The position numbers were made by a program, and so were the translations under genes. DNA of 12,582 nt, taken from Candidatus Hodarchaeota archaeon (GTDB lineage Archaea; Asgardarchaeota; Heimdallarchaeia; Hodarchaeales; Hodarchaeaceae). The notes beneath the pieces are model-generated. The model ran no database searches and was not told the origin of the DNA. It saw nothing but the letters and a program-made list of their open reading frames with translations. Location: NCBI GenBank assembly GCA_016839665.1, contig JAEOTU010000286.1, positions 1-12,582 of the forward strand, given 5' to 3'. Below, piece after piece: positions 6,853-12,582 of the stretch. The first letter of the stretch is position 1; each line of letters starts with the position of its first letter.

Positions 6853-7599
6853 ATGACTTTAATCACATTGAAGGAGTTACGCAAGGATTATACCTTGGGT
6901 GAAACCACAATTCCAGCGTTAAATGGAATTAATCTTGAAATTGAACGAGGTGAACTTGTCGTCATTTTTGGTCCGTCGGGATCTGGTAAAACAACACTTC
7001 TAAACATGATAGGCGGATTGGACATCCCAACATCTGGAAGCGTAACAGTAGGTGAAATTTCTGTTTCAACATTGTCAGCTAAATGGTTAACTACCTATAG
7101 AAAAAAGAAAGTTGGGATAGTATTCCAATTCTTCAACCTTATTTCACGGTTAACAGCTTTAGAAAATGTTGAGTACGCCTTAGAACTAATTGGTGTGAAA
7201 ACAGGATCAAATGGTGATGTTTCATTTGACTCCAAATTAGTCCGTAGAAAAGCTACCGATTATCTTGCTAGAGTTGGTCTTCGAGATCGGATCGATCACT
7301 TCCCAGCCCAATTAAGTGGTGGAGAACAACAACGAGTCGCTATTGCAAGAGCACTCGCGAAAGAACCTGAAATCTTATTAGCTGACGAACCAACTGGAAA
7401 TTTGGATTTCAAGATTGGAAGACAAGTTTTAGAAATAATGGAAGCCATGACTGGAAAGGAGCAAAATCGCACAGTATTCATAGTTACCCATAATGAGGCT
7501 ATTTGCCCATTGGGAGATAGAGTGATTCGTTTATCTGATGGCATTATAGCAGAAGACTACACCCAAAAATTTACTCCTGCTTCAGAACTATATTGGTAA
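6853..7599 (+). CDS. ABC transporter ATPase 2, LolD/MacB type
   Basis: A 248-residue ATPase with all canonical motifs: Walker A GPSGSGKTT at 40-48, Q-loop Gln92 (FQFFNL), signature LSGGEQQR at 154-161, Walker B Asp178 and Glu179, D-loop GNLD with Asp185, and H-loop His213. A short insertion (about 115-130, rich in Gly, Ser and Asp) separates the Q-loop helix from the signature region and is absent from ATPase 1. GGAGG at 6841-6845 overlaps the permease stop codon and is seven bases from the ATG. It is the last gene of the operon. It probably pairs with ATPase 1 under the single pseudo-dimeric permease; a homodimer cannot be excluded from sequence. Confidence 0.95.
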   Translation: MTLITLKELRKDYTLGETTIPALNGINLEIERGELVVIFGPSGSGKTTLLNMIGGLDIPTSGSVTVGEISVSTLSAKWLTTYRKKKVGIVFQFFNLISRLTALENVEYALELIGVKTGSNGDVSFDSKLVRRKATDYLARVGLRDRIDHFPAQLSGGEQQRVAIARALAKEPEILLADEPTGNLDFKIGRQVLEIMEAMTGKEQNRTVFIVTHNEAICPLGDRVIRLSDGIIAEDYTQKFTPASELYW

Positions 7600-7632
7600 G
7601 TCCTTGACGCTCCACAACAACAATCCTTTTAC

Positions 7633-7662
7633 GAAATAGAGAGGAGGATGACAACCTATTTC
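7633..7662. repeat. Weak inverted repeat between convergent genes
   Basis: GAAATAG (7633-7639) pairs perfectly with CTATTTC (7656-7662) across a 16-base loop that contains GAGGAGG. It lies in the 76-bp gap between the end of the ABC operon and the convergent RDD gene and could help end transcription. There is no clear T-tract after it, so the role is doubtful. Confidence 0.25.
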
Positions 7663-7675
7663 TATTTAACGGGTG

Positions 7676-8083
7676 TTAAAGTCCCTCAGGCCGCATATCT
7701 ACGACTTTAACCACTTTTGTTCCGCCTCGCATGAAGAATAGTCGTTTTGTATGAGTCGTAAATTTTCTTTTTGTACTTGAATTGTCATCATAGACTACAT
7801 GAAGGCCCATTATTAATTTTCCAATAGTTTGACCATCAGTTAAACTAGGGACCAAAATGAAATAAACTAGTAAACTAAATATAACCATAAATACAAAGGC
7901 GATTGGTACTACTTCGACATATTCAATACCAAGATTGAATATTGCTTCTACAACAAACCAATCGATCTGGCCTAAAAATGTGAAAATTACGCCTAGTATG
8001 ACAACAACCACAAGATCGATTACAAGAGCGATTAAGCGAGGCCCAATAGGGCTGATTTCATATTCTACTCGTTCAGTCGACAT
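7676..8083 (-). CDS. RDD-family membrane protein
   Basis: A 135-residue protein with the RDD family pattern: Arg16 and Asp23 in 'GPRLIALVIDLVVVV' within helix 1 (about 14-37), a second helix (about 58-79), then the conserved 'DGQTIGKLIMGLHVV' (about 83-97). Family members are small membrane proteins, some linked to ion or solute transport, with mostly undefined function. Many have a third helix; here the sequence after residue 100 is a basic, non-membrane tail of ~35 residues, so this is a short version. The ATG follows a modest ribosome site, GGTAAT (8093-8088 on the minus strand). It converges on the ABC operon and diverges from the regulator/7-TM operon, with a 175-bp shared upstream region. 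Confidence 0.85.
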   Translation of the reverse strand: MSTERVEYEISPIGPRLIALVIDLVVVVILGVIFTFLGQIDWFVVEAIFNLGIEYVEVVPIAFVFMVIFSLLVYFILVPSLTDGQTIGKLIMGLHVVYDDNSSTKRKFTTHTKRLFFMRGGTKVVKVVDMRPEGL

Positions 8084-8127
8084 TTTAATTACCTATCTTT
8101 GTCCTTTCAAAGATCTTTCTTTTTTTT

Positions 8128-8139
8128 TATAATATTTAT
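8128..8139 (-). promoter_or_regulatory. TATA-like promoter element of the RDD gene
   Basis: The minus strand reads ATAAATATTATA, followed by a run of nine A. Initiation about 25 bases downstream would fall near 8107, leaving a leader of about 24 bases before the ATG at 8083. Confidence 0.45.
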
Positions 8140-8194
8140 CTTCTTCAAGGATCAAATCCACTTCGGAGAGGATTATATTCCTTTACGACAATGA

Positions 8195-8204
8195 TTATTA
8201 AATA
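8195..8204 (+). promoter_or_regulatory. TATA-like promoter element of the regulator/7-TM operon
   Basis: TTATTAAATA lies about 25-30 bases before the expected transcription start near 8225. The operator palindrome sits between this element and that start, where a bound repressor would block initiation. Confidence 0.45.
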
Positions 8205-8210
8205 CTCTCG

Positions 8211-8225
8211 TGTACACTGTGCACA
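8211..8225. promoter_or_regulatory. 15-bp palindromic operator candidate, TGTACAC-T-GTGCACA
   Basis: Two seven-base arms around a central T match as inverted repeats with one mismatch. The site lies directly between the TATA-like element and the start of the ribbon-helix-helix gene, the usual place for autorepression by that class of DNA-binding protein. The binding protein is inferred, not shown. Confidence 0.55.
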
Positions 8226-8244
8226 ACCCCTTATATGTCATTTC

Positions 8245-8250
8245 AGAGGA
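8245..8250 (+). promoter_or_regulatory. Ribosome binding site selecting ATG 8259
   Basis: AGAGGA ends eight bases before the ATG at 8259. The in-frame ATG codons at 8235 and 8250 have no such sequence upstream, and the residues they would add (MSFQRMLY) do not belong to the ribbon-helix-helix fold. Confidence 0.55.
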
Positions 8251-8258
8251 TGCTCTAC

Positions 8259-8444
8259 ATGCGAACATCAACGATTACTGTACGCTTACCCCTAGAGGTA
8301 TTGCATGAAATTGAAAGGTTATCAGAGGTTACAAAATTACGTCCTTCCGTACTCTGTGCTCACGTACTTCAGGACAAGCTTCACGAATGGGCACGTGGTT
8401 ATGCAGAAAATATAACTAAAGAAATAATAGGTGATCGCAAATGA
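8259..8444 (+). CDS. Ribbon-helix-helix (CopG/Arc-like) transcriptional regulator
   Basis: A 61-residue protein. Residues 2-10 (RTSTITVRL) form the beta strand that reads DNA in the major groove, followed by helix 1 (LEVLHEIERLSEVT), the 'LRPS' turn, and helix 2 (VLCAHVLQDKLHEWARGY). This is the ribbon-helix-helix pattern; such proteins bind palindromes as dimers of dimers. I chose ATG 8259 because of the ribosome site at 8245-8250; starting at 8235 would add eight unrelated residues. The 15-bp palindrome just upstream is a natural operator. The stop overlaps the ATG of the 7-TM gene (ATGA), so the two are one operon. An antitoxin role is possible for the family, but the partner is a large polytopic membrane protein, not a typical toxin. 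Confidence 0.82.
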   Translation: MRTSTITVRLPLEVLHEIERLSEVTKLRPSVLCAHVLQDKLHEWARGYAENITKEIIGDRK

Positions 8445-9190
8445 TTGATGTTTTACTCCGTTTGAGTGCAATGATTAGCCTCATTTTATTTGCGGGCTTA
8501 TTTCTTTATGCTGCAATCAAATTTTTTAAAATCTGGAGAAAATTTCGTGAAGAATCGATTTTTCATCTTGGTATGCTAAGTCTAGGTATGATCCTCTATT
8601 TTCTGATTATTGGGTTAATGGTGGTTTTTTCAGAAGAACCTGATACAACTATATTTATAATTAAAAGGATTGTTGGTATTGCATACTCAATATTATCTCT
8701 TGAAATGAGTTTATTTTATGTCACTGCGTTCACAAATAGGCGAACTCTTTGGGAAAAATACATTCCCTTTATCTTCGGTATCACTACTGGGATTTCATTC
8801 GCAATTTTAGGTATGAGTGATACAAATCCATGGTTTTCGATCCTCTTGATAATTGCATACATTACACCCCTAATCTTAATAACAATTCTCGTTATAAGAA
8901 TTGTAGTAAGGTCTTATCAACTTTTGAAAGAGGATCTGCTTACTATTGAGGATAAAGGATTTATTAAAACACTTGTAGGAACAGCTTTAATTCTATTCAT
9001 GGGCGCTTTAGGAGATCTTACGTTCTTTTGGCTAATTATACTCATTGGTGTTAACCTCTGGCCTTTTATAATATTACTCAGTGGAATCATAACACCAGTA
9101 TTACTCATCTTAGCCATTTTTCTCATTAGAACTGTATTTTTGAATATTGAGGAAGCTGATGTTGTTCATTTAATGAACCTGCTAAGCTAA
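8441..9190 (+). CDS. Polytopic (about 7-TM) membrane protein, unknown family
   Basis: A 249-residue protein with hydrophobic helices at about 4-27, 41-63, 71-96, 106-124, 131-154, 175-203 and 205-230. There is a basic loop after helix 1 (KFFKIWRKFREE), another after helix 3 (TNRRTLWEKY), and an acidic C-terminal tail. The spacing is like a bacterial/archaeal 7-TM sensor module, but no signalling output domain is attached and no catalytic motif is visible. Translation is coupled to the ribbon-helix-helix gene by a four-base overlap. This suggests it either controls the regulator (for instance by holding it at the membrane) or is its target. I do not recognise the family; the coding call is solid. 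Confidence 0.85.
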   Translation: MIDVLLRLSAMISLILFAGLFLYAAIKFFKIWRKFREESIFHLGMLSLGMILYFLIIGLMVVFSEEPDTTIFIIKRIVGIAYSILSLEMSLFYVTAFTNRRTLWEKYIPFIFGITTGISFAILGMSDTNPWFSILLIIAYITPLILITILVIRIVVRSYQLLKEDLLTIEDKGFIKTLVGTALILFMGALGDLTFFWLIILIGVNLWPFIILLSGIITPVLLILAIFLIRTVFLNIEEADVVHLMNLLS

Positions 9191-9194
9191 AAAA
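9189..9194 (-). terminator. T-tract terminator after the Ste24-like gene
   Basis: Six A on the plus strand give a T6 tract about 40 bases past the stop of the minus-strand protease gene. Archaeal termination commonly needs only a T-tract. It overlaps the stop codon of the convergent gene. Confidence 0.35.
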
Positions 9195-9227
9195 GAACTT
9201 GTTACTGTAATGGTTTATTCTCCTCTG

Positions 9228-9232
9228 TTTTT
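9228..9232 (+). terminator. T-tract terminator after the 7-TM gene
   Basis: TCTCCTCTG-TTTTT lies in the 44-bp gap between two convergent stops, about 38 bases after the 7-TM gene. A pyrimidine-rich lead and T5 fit simple archaeal termination. Confidence 0.35.
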
Positions 9233-9234
9233 AT

Positions 9235-10437
9235 TCACGCTGTTTCGACAATTTTAATTCTTTCACTAATTGAAGGATGAGACATAAAGAAGAGAACCTC
9301 CCACCAGGGTGGATCGATGTCTGACAGATTTTGGTCAGCCATTTTAATAAACAGGCTCTTAACAATGATAGGATCAGAAACAACTGTCAGTGCAAACCTA
9401 TCTGTTGCTCTTTCTACTTTTCTAGAATACCAGAGACTTGGGATGTTTATGAAAAACACATCAATGATCCAGAAACATAAACCAAGAATCGGAAAACTAC
9501 TAACATCCGATATAGTTGTTGGATACAAGAAGAGAGTTGCAAGTGGTGTAAATAACATGTGCGTCATCAAAAACATGAAGAGAGTAGACAAGCTCCCAAG
9601 AAGGAGTCTTTTCTGTAGATCGTGATGTTTGAAATGACCAACTTCATGGGCAAGAATCCATTTAAGCTCATCTGTCGTATATTTTTCCAAAAAGGTGTCT
9701 GCAATAATTATTCTCCGAGTAGCACCTAGACCCAAAAGACCGGCATTTCCTACTGAAGCTATTTCTCCTAATCGCCAATTGAAAGCCCCAGTAGTTTTAA
9801 TCCCCATTTCTTGGGTCAATCGAGTAAGCTCAGACGCCAACTCGGGATGAGTTTCTTCTAAAGGGTCGAATTTATAAAATCGGGGAAGTAAAACGATCGG
9901 AATGAGAAATGACATGATTAAGGTGAATACCACAACCGTAATTGTGCACCAGAACCACCATAACTCTGGAAAGATCCTTAAAAACCAGTAAAAACCTTCA
10001 AATAAAGGGAAGCTTATTATAAAGCCAATCAACTCCCCTTTCGCATAACGTCTAAGCCACAATTTGTTTGTCAATTTCGATAAACCATATTTTCTTGATA
10101 AATTCGAAAAGATGTAAAAAGAGACTGGAAACTCCGCCAAACTAGCAATCAGAAAACCCATTATGAAGAATATTCCTACGAGAATGAATGGATCCTCAGT
10201 AACGAATTGAACGAGAAGATCTCTAAAAATGACAGTTATTCTTGAAAAAAATATGATTAAAGCAATAGAAAAAGAAATTACCATCAATAGTAGACTAAGT
10301 CGATGAGAAACACGTGTATAGGAAAGTGCTAATTTACGACGATCTGGATCAAAATCAGTCACTAATTTTGGTTCCGTAGGGAGGGATTCATTATGTTTTT
10401 CAGGCGTTAATTGGTCTATCGGAAATATATCATTCAT
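9235..10437 (-). CDS. Ste24-like M48 integral membrane zinc metalloprotease
   Basis: A 400-residue membrane protease of the M48 family, closest in layout to Ste24 (CAAX prenyl protease 1). The zinc site is HEVGH at 264-268 with Glu265 catalytic. The third ligand is Glu342 in SRKVERATD (338-346), where Ste24 has SRxxExxAD, so Thr replaces the usual Ala before the Asp. Before it are Ste24-like features: 'FPVSFYIFSNLSRKYGLS' (103-120), several helices (about 46-65, 82-106, 136-155, 160-185) and the 'LLPRFYKFDPLEE' segment (183-195). The C-terminus has SHPSISERI (386-394), standard in the family. Length matches Ste24 (about 400-430). The first 40 residues are polar and cytoplasmic. GAGGAG is six bases before ATG 10437. 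In archaea its substrates are unknown; membrane protein quality control is the common assumption. Divergent from CysRS. Confidence 0.93.
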   Translation of the reverse strand: MNDIFPIDQLTPEKHNESLPTEPKLVTDFDPDRRKLALSYTRVSHRLSLLLMVISFSIALIIFFSRITVIFRDLLVQFVTEDPFILVGIFFIMGFLIASLAEFPVSFYIFSNLSRKYGLSKLTNKLWLRRYAKGELIGFIISFPLFEGFYWFLRIFPELWWFWCTITVVVFTLIMSFLIPIVLLPRFYKFDPLEETHPELASELTRLTQEMGIKTTGAFNWRLGEIASVGNAGLLGLGATRRIIIADTFLEKYTTDELKWILAHEVGHFKHHDLQKRLLLGSLSTLFMFLMTHMLFTPLATLFLYPTTISDVSSFPILGLCFWIIDVFFINIPSLWYSRKVERATDRFALTVVSDPIIVKSLFIKMADQNLSDIDPPWWEVLFFMSHPSISERIKIVETA

Positions 10438-10471
10438 TGATTACTCCTCTGTGGATAAATACCTAAATTCA

Positions 10472-10493
10472 ACGATAATTTTTTGCTTATCGT
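10472..10493. repeat. Hairpin or operator upstream of the protease gene
   Basis: ACGATAA (10472-10478) and TTATCGT (10487-10493) are a perfect seven-base inverted repeat around eight bases (TTTTTTGC). It starts 35 bases upstream of the protease ATG. It may be an operator, a leader hairpin, or a terminator-like structure; position alone does not decide. Confidence 0.45.
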
Positions 10494-10537
10494 ATCCAAA
10501 TTTTTGTTTGAAAAACTTATTAGACTATTTTTAATTT

Positions 10538-10549
10538 CCTAAAATTAGG
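10538..10549. repeat. Palindrome CCTAA-AA-TTAGG in the CysRS promoter region
   Basis: A perfect five-base dyad with a two-base spacer, 64 bases upstream of the CysRS start and inside AT-rich DNA that should hold its promoter. Possible operator; chance occurrence cannot be excluded. Confidence 0.3.
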
Positions 10550-10612
10550 TTATACGCGAAGAAAAGGAAGTTTAACTCAATATTCTGTTGTTAAAAAGCG
10601 GAGACAATCCTT

Positions 10613-12028
10613 GTGAAACTATATAATTCCTTAACTAGAGAGAAAGAAGAGTTTATCCCAATTGAAGATAAAAAAGTTCGTTTTTATTCTTGTGGTCAAA
10701 CAGTTTACGAGGATGCTCATATTGGAAACGCAAGAACGTATTCCTACTGGGATGTATTAGTCAGATATCTCCGTTGGAGAGGATATGATGTCTTTTGGGT
10801 TCAAAATTTTACAGATGTAGGCCATTTAACAGATGATGCGGACAGTGGTGAAGATAAAATCATCCGTACGGCGAAAGCCAAAGAAATTCAACCTATGGTA
10901 TTAATAGAAACCAAAATTCGGAGATACTTTGAAGACATGGATGCTCTTAATATTCAACGAGCGGATATTTATCCACGCGCTACAGCAGAAATACTAGAAA
11001 TGATTGAATTCGTTAAGGATTTACTAGAAAAGGAATACGCTTACGAAGTAAATGGATCAGTCTATTTTGATGTAACTAAATTTCCATCCTATGGGGAGTT
11101 GAGCCCTTCGAGTTATTCTGAAGAATCAGCAGGTGCACGAATTGCAGTTAATCCTGAAAAACGTAATCCACAAGATTTTGCTTTATGGATTCGAGCTCCC
11201 CCAGAGCATTTAATGAAATGGCCTTCGCCTTGGGGGTTAGGTTATCCAGGATGGCATCTGGAATGTTCTGTCATGTCTCAAAAGTATCTTGGTACTACTT
11301 TAGACATACATGGAGGCGGAATCGACCATCTTTTTTTGCATCATCCTAATGAAATTGCTCAATCTGAAGCGCGGACTGGTGAGAAGTTTGTGAATTACTG
11401 GTTACATGCAGCTTTTCTCACTGTTGACGGTGAAAGGATGGGAAAATCTAAAGGAAACTTCATCCTCATTCGTGATCTCCTTCGAGAATACGACCCAATG
11501 TTAATACGTCTCTTCTTGATCAATTCTCATTATAGAAAAAGTGTAGATTTCAATCGTGATACACTCACTCAAACGCAAGTTCTCCTTGATCGGATTAGAA
11601 CTACAATTGCTTCTATTGATCAGGCATCAGGTGGTAATAAGTCGAACCTAAGCGCTGCAATTCCTCAAGTTGTAAATGATTTTATCACAGCAATGGATGA
11701 TGATTTGAATACCGTTGGAGCAATTCAGGCCATCATGCAGTTTATCAAAAAGGTTAATGCTTCTCTAGATGATGAGGAATCCCTCCTAGAACAAGCGAAA
11801 AATCAAATCATCACATTAGTAAGTATACTCGGGATCACACTGGAAGATCAGGGACAACAGGGAACGGGTTCTTTTTCCGCTATAGTGGATCTGGTTGTAC
11901 AATTGAGAGAGAAATTGCGAGAAGCTAAGCAATATGAACTCTCTGATCAGATAAGATCTGAGTTGTTGAAAAGAGGTATTCAACTTGAAGACAAACCAGA
12001 GGGAACAATCTGGAAAATGAAGACTTGA
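10613..12028 (+). CDS. cysS: Cysteinyl-tRNA synthetase
   Basis: A 471-residue class I synthetase that joins cysteine to tRNA-Cys (EC 6.1.1.16). The HIGH motif is HIGN at 36-39 after 'CGQTVYEDA'. Zinc ligands are Cys27, Cys218 (WHLECS), His243 and Glu247 (HHPNE); the 25- and 29-residue spacings from the second Cys are the same as in the E. coli enzyme. 'HGGGIDHLF' is intact. The KMSKS loop reads RMGKS (275-279), keeping the key Lys278 but with Arg and Gly replacing the first Lys and first Ser. The C-terminal helical anticodon domain is complete, with 'REKLREAKQYELSDQIR...L..RGI.LED' near the end. Full length for the family. The start is GTG at 10613 with CGGAGA (10599-10604) eight bases upstream; no in-frame ATG lies near. 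It converges on the PLP enzyme gene with 10 bases between stops. Confidence 0.97.
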   Translation: MKLYNSLTREKEEFIPIEDKKVRFYSCGQTVYEDAHIGNARTYSYWDVLVRYLRWRGYDVFWVQNFTDVGHLTDDADSGEDKIIRTAKAKEIQPMVLIETKIRRYFEDMDALNIQRADIYPRATAEILEMIEFVKDLLEKEYAYEVNGSVYFDVTKFPSYGELSPSSYSEESAGARIAVNPEKRNPQDFALWIRAPPEHLMKWPSPWGLGYPGWHLECSVMSQKYLGTTLDIHGGGIDHLFLHHPNEIAQSEARTGEKFVNYWLHAAFLTVDGERMGKSKGNFILIRDLLREYDPMLIRLFLINSHYRKSVDFNRDTLTQTQVLLDRIRTTIASIDQASGGNKSNLSAAIPQVVNDFITAMDDDLNTVGAIQAIMQFIKKVNASLDDEESLLEQAKNQIITLVSILGITLEDQGQQGTGSFSAIVDLVVQLREKLREAKQYELSDQIRSELLKRGIQLEDKPEGTIWKMKT

Positions 12029-12038
12029 ATGGGAACCA

Positions 12039-12582
12039 TTACCTGAATACTTTCGCAATTCGTTTGAGTGATTCCTCTAACATAGACAGAGGACATGCAA
12101 TATTAATACGTTCAAATCCTTCTCCACCTGCTCCGAATTTATATCCTGAATCTAAGGCTAATTTTGCTTCCTCAAGCATCTTTTTTTCCAATTCTTTGGG
12201 TTCTAATCCAAAAGATCGGAAATCCAACCAAACTAAGTATGTTCCTTCTGGTTCGATAACAGAGACTTTAGGAATGCTATTGGTAATGAATTCTTTTAGG
12301 AAATTTAGATTACGTTCAAGCACTAAAATAAGGGAGTCCAACCATTCCTTTCCTTTGTCATATGCTACCTGTAAAGCTAAAGCTCCAAAAACATTGGGAA
12401 TGGTGAGAGCGTTGGCTTCCATTTGAATTTTAAAAGGTTCTCGAAGGCTTTTATTTGGAATTATAACATTAGAGTGCTGAAAACCTGCAAGGTTAAACGT
12501 TTTACTGCCTGCAGTACATGTGATGGAATGTTGAGCAAACTCTTCGGATATTGAGGCAAAGATTACGTGTTTATACTTTTGA
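12039..12582 (-). CDS. MalY/PatB-type PLP enzyme (C-S lyase or aminotransferase), C-terminal part
   Basis: The last 180 codons of a fold-type I PLP enzyme; the gene continues beyond the right edge. The frame enters at the edge as QKYKHVIFAS, passes through TAGSKTFNLAGFQ with the Schiff-base lysine (codon at about 12502-12500), and ends AKVFR. From that lysine to the end is 154 residues, almost the same as in E. coli MalY (about 157). 'GGEGFERINIACP' carries the Arg that binds the substrate carboxylate in this family. An ATG at 12422 is internal, not the start, because the family core lies upstream of it. The MalY/PatB group includes cystathionine beta-lyases (EC 4.4.1.13) and related aminotransferases; which reaction applies cannot be told without the N-terminal half. 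Confidence 0.92.
   Translation of the reverse strand, partial: QKYKHVIFASISEEFAQHSITCTAGSKTFNLAGFQHSNVIIPNKSLREPFKIQMEANALTIPNVFGALALQVAYDKGKEWLDSLILVLERNLNFLKEFITNSIPKVSVIEPEGTYLVWLDFRSFGLEPKELEKKMLEEAKLALDSGYKFGAGGEGFERINIACPLSMLEESLKRIAKVFR

Noticed and set aside
7650..7710. Tiny ORF starting at the ATG beside GAGGAGG in the gap after ATPase 2
   Set aside because: The Shine-Dalgarno-like sequence touches the ATG with no spacing and the frame ends after about 20 codons inside the opposite-strand RDD gene.
8235..8258. ATG 8235 as start of the ribbon-helix-helix gene
   Set aside because: No ribosome site in front, too close to the expected transcription start, and the added eight residues are not part of the fold.
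8259..9190. A toxin-antitoxin pair
   Set aside because: The second gene is a 249-residue multi-helix membrane protein with no resemblance to known small toxins.
12039..12422. A complete 127-residue protein starting at ATG 12422 (minus strand)
   Set aside because: The frame stays open to the window edge and carries the PLP lysine motif upstream, so the ATG is internal to a larger aminotransferase-fold gene.

Overview
The window looks like chromosomal DNA from an AT-rich archaeon, and an Asgard-type lineage (Promethearchaeota) is the best guess. The reasons are: Shine-Dalgarno sequences of the GGTGAT/GGAGG type with ATGA gene overlaps; TATA-like promoter elements; a large secreted protein with over 20 N-glycosylation sequons, Ig-like repeats and a C-terminal membrane anchor; a Ste24-type M48 protease; and a cytosolic protein whose first ~110 residues read like a longin/roadblock fold. 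The lineage is inferred from style and gene content. No marker gene fixes it.

Layout. At the left edge is the 5' end of an unidentified minus-strand gene, readable only if a TTG start is accepted (1-177). A 300-bp divergent intergenic region follows, unusually rich in inverted repeats. A tight five-gene plus-strand operon occupies 478-7599: an anchored surface protein, a longin-like cytosolic protein, ABC ATPase 1, one large FtsX/MacB-type permease carrying two FtsX modules, and ABC ATPase 2. Next is a convergent RDD-family membrane protein (minus, 7676-8083). Divergent from it is a two-gene operon of a small ribbon-helix-helix regulator (8259-8444) and a 7-TM membrane protein (8441-9190). 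A good 15-bp palindromic operator candidate lies in the regulator's promoter. Then come a Ste24-like zinc metalloprotease (minus, 9235-10437), cysteinyl-tRNA synthetase (plus, 10613-12028), and the C-terminal 180 codons of a MalY/PatB-type PLP enzyme (minus, 12039-12582, cut by the window end).

How the genes may work together. The five-gene operon is the most interesting unit. A single pseudo-dimeric permease (two FtsX modules in one chain) is encoded between two different ATPases. ATPase 2 has every canonical motif, while ATPase 1 has Ser in place of the D-loop Asp. This suggests an obligate heterodimer of the LolCDE/MacB (type VII, mechanotransmission) class. The anchored Ig-repeat protein would be the outside partner and the longin-like protein the inside partner. 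An A10 tract sits 7 nt before the longin/ATPase 1 overlap, positioned so that a -1 slip would fuse the two proteins in frame. The rest is housekeeping (CysRS, Ste24, PLP enzyme) plus a probably autoregulated RHH/7-TM pair. No CRISPR array, tRNA, rRNA or mobile element was seen.
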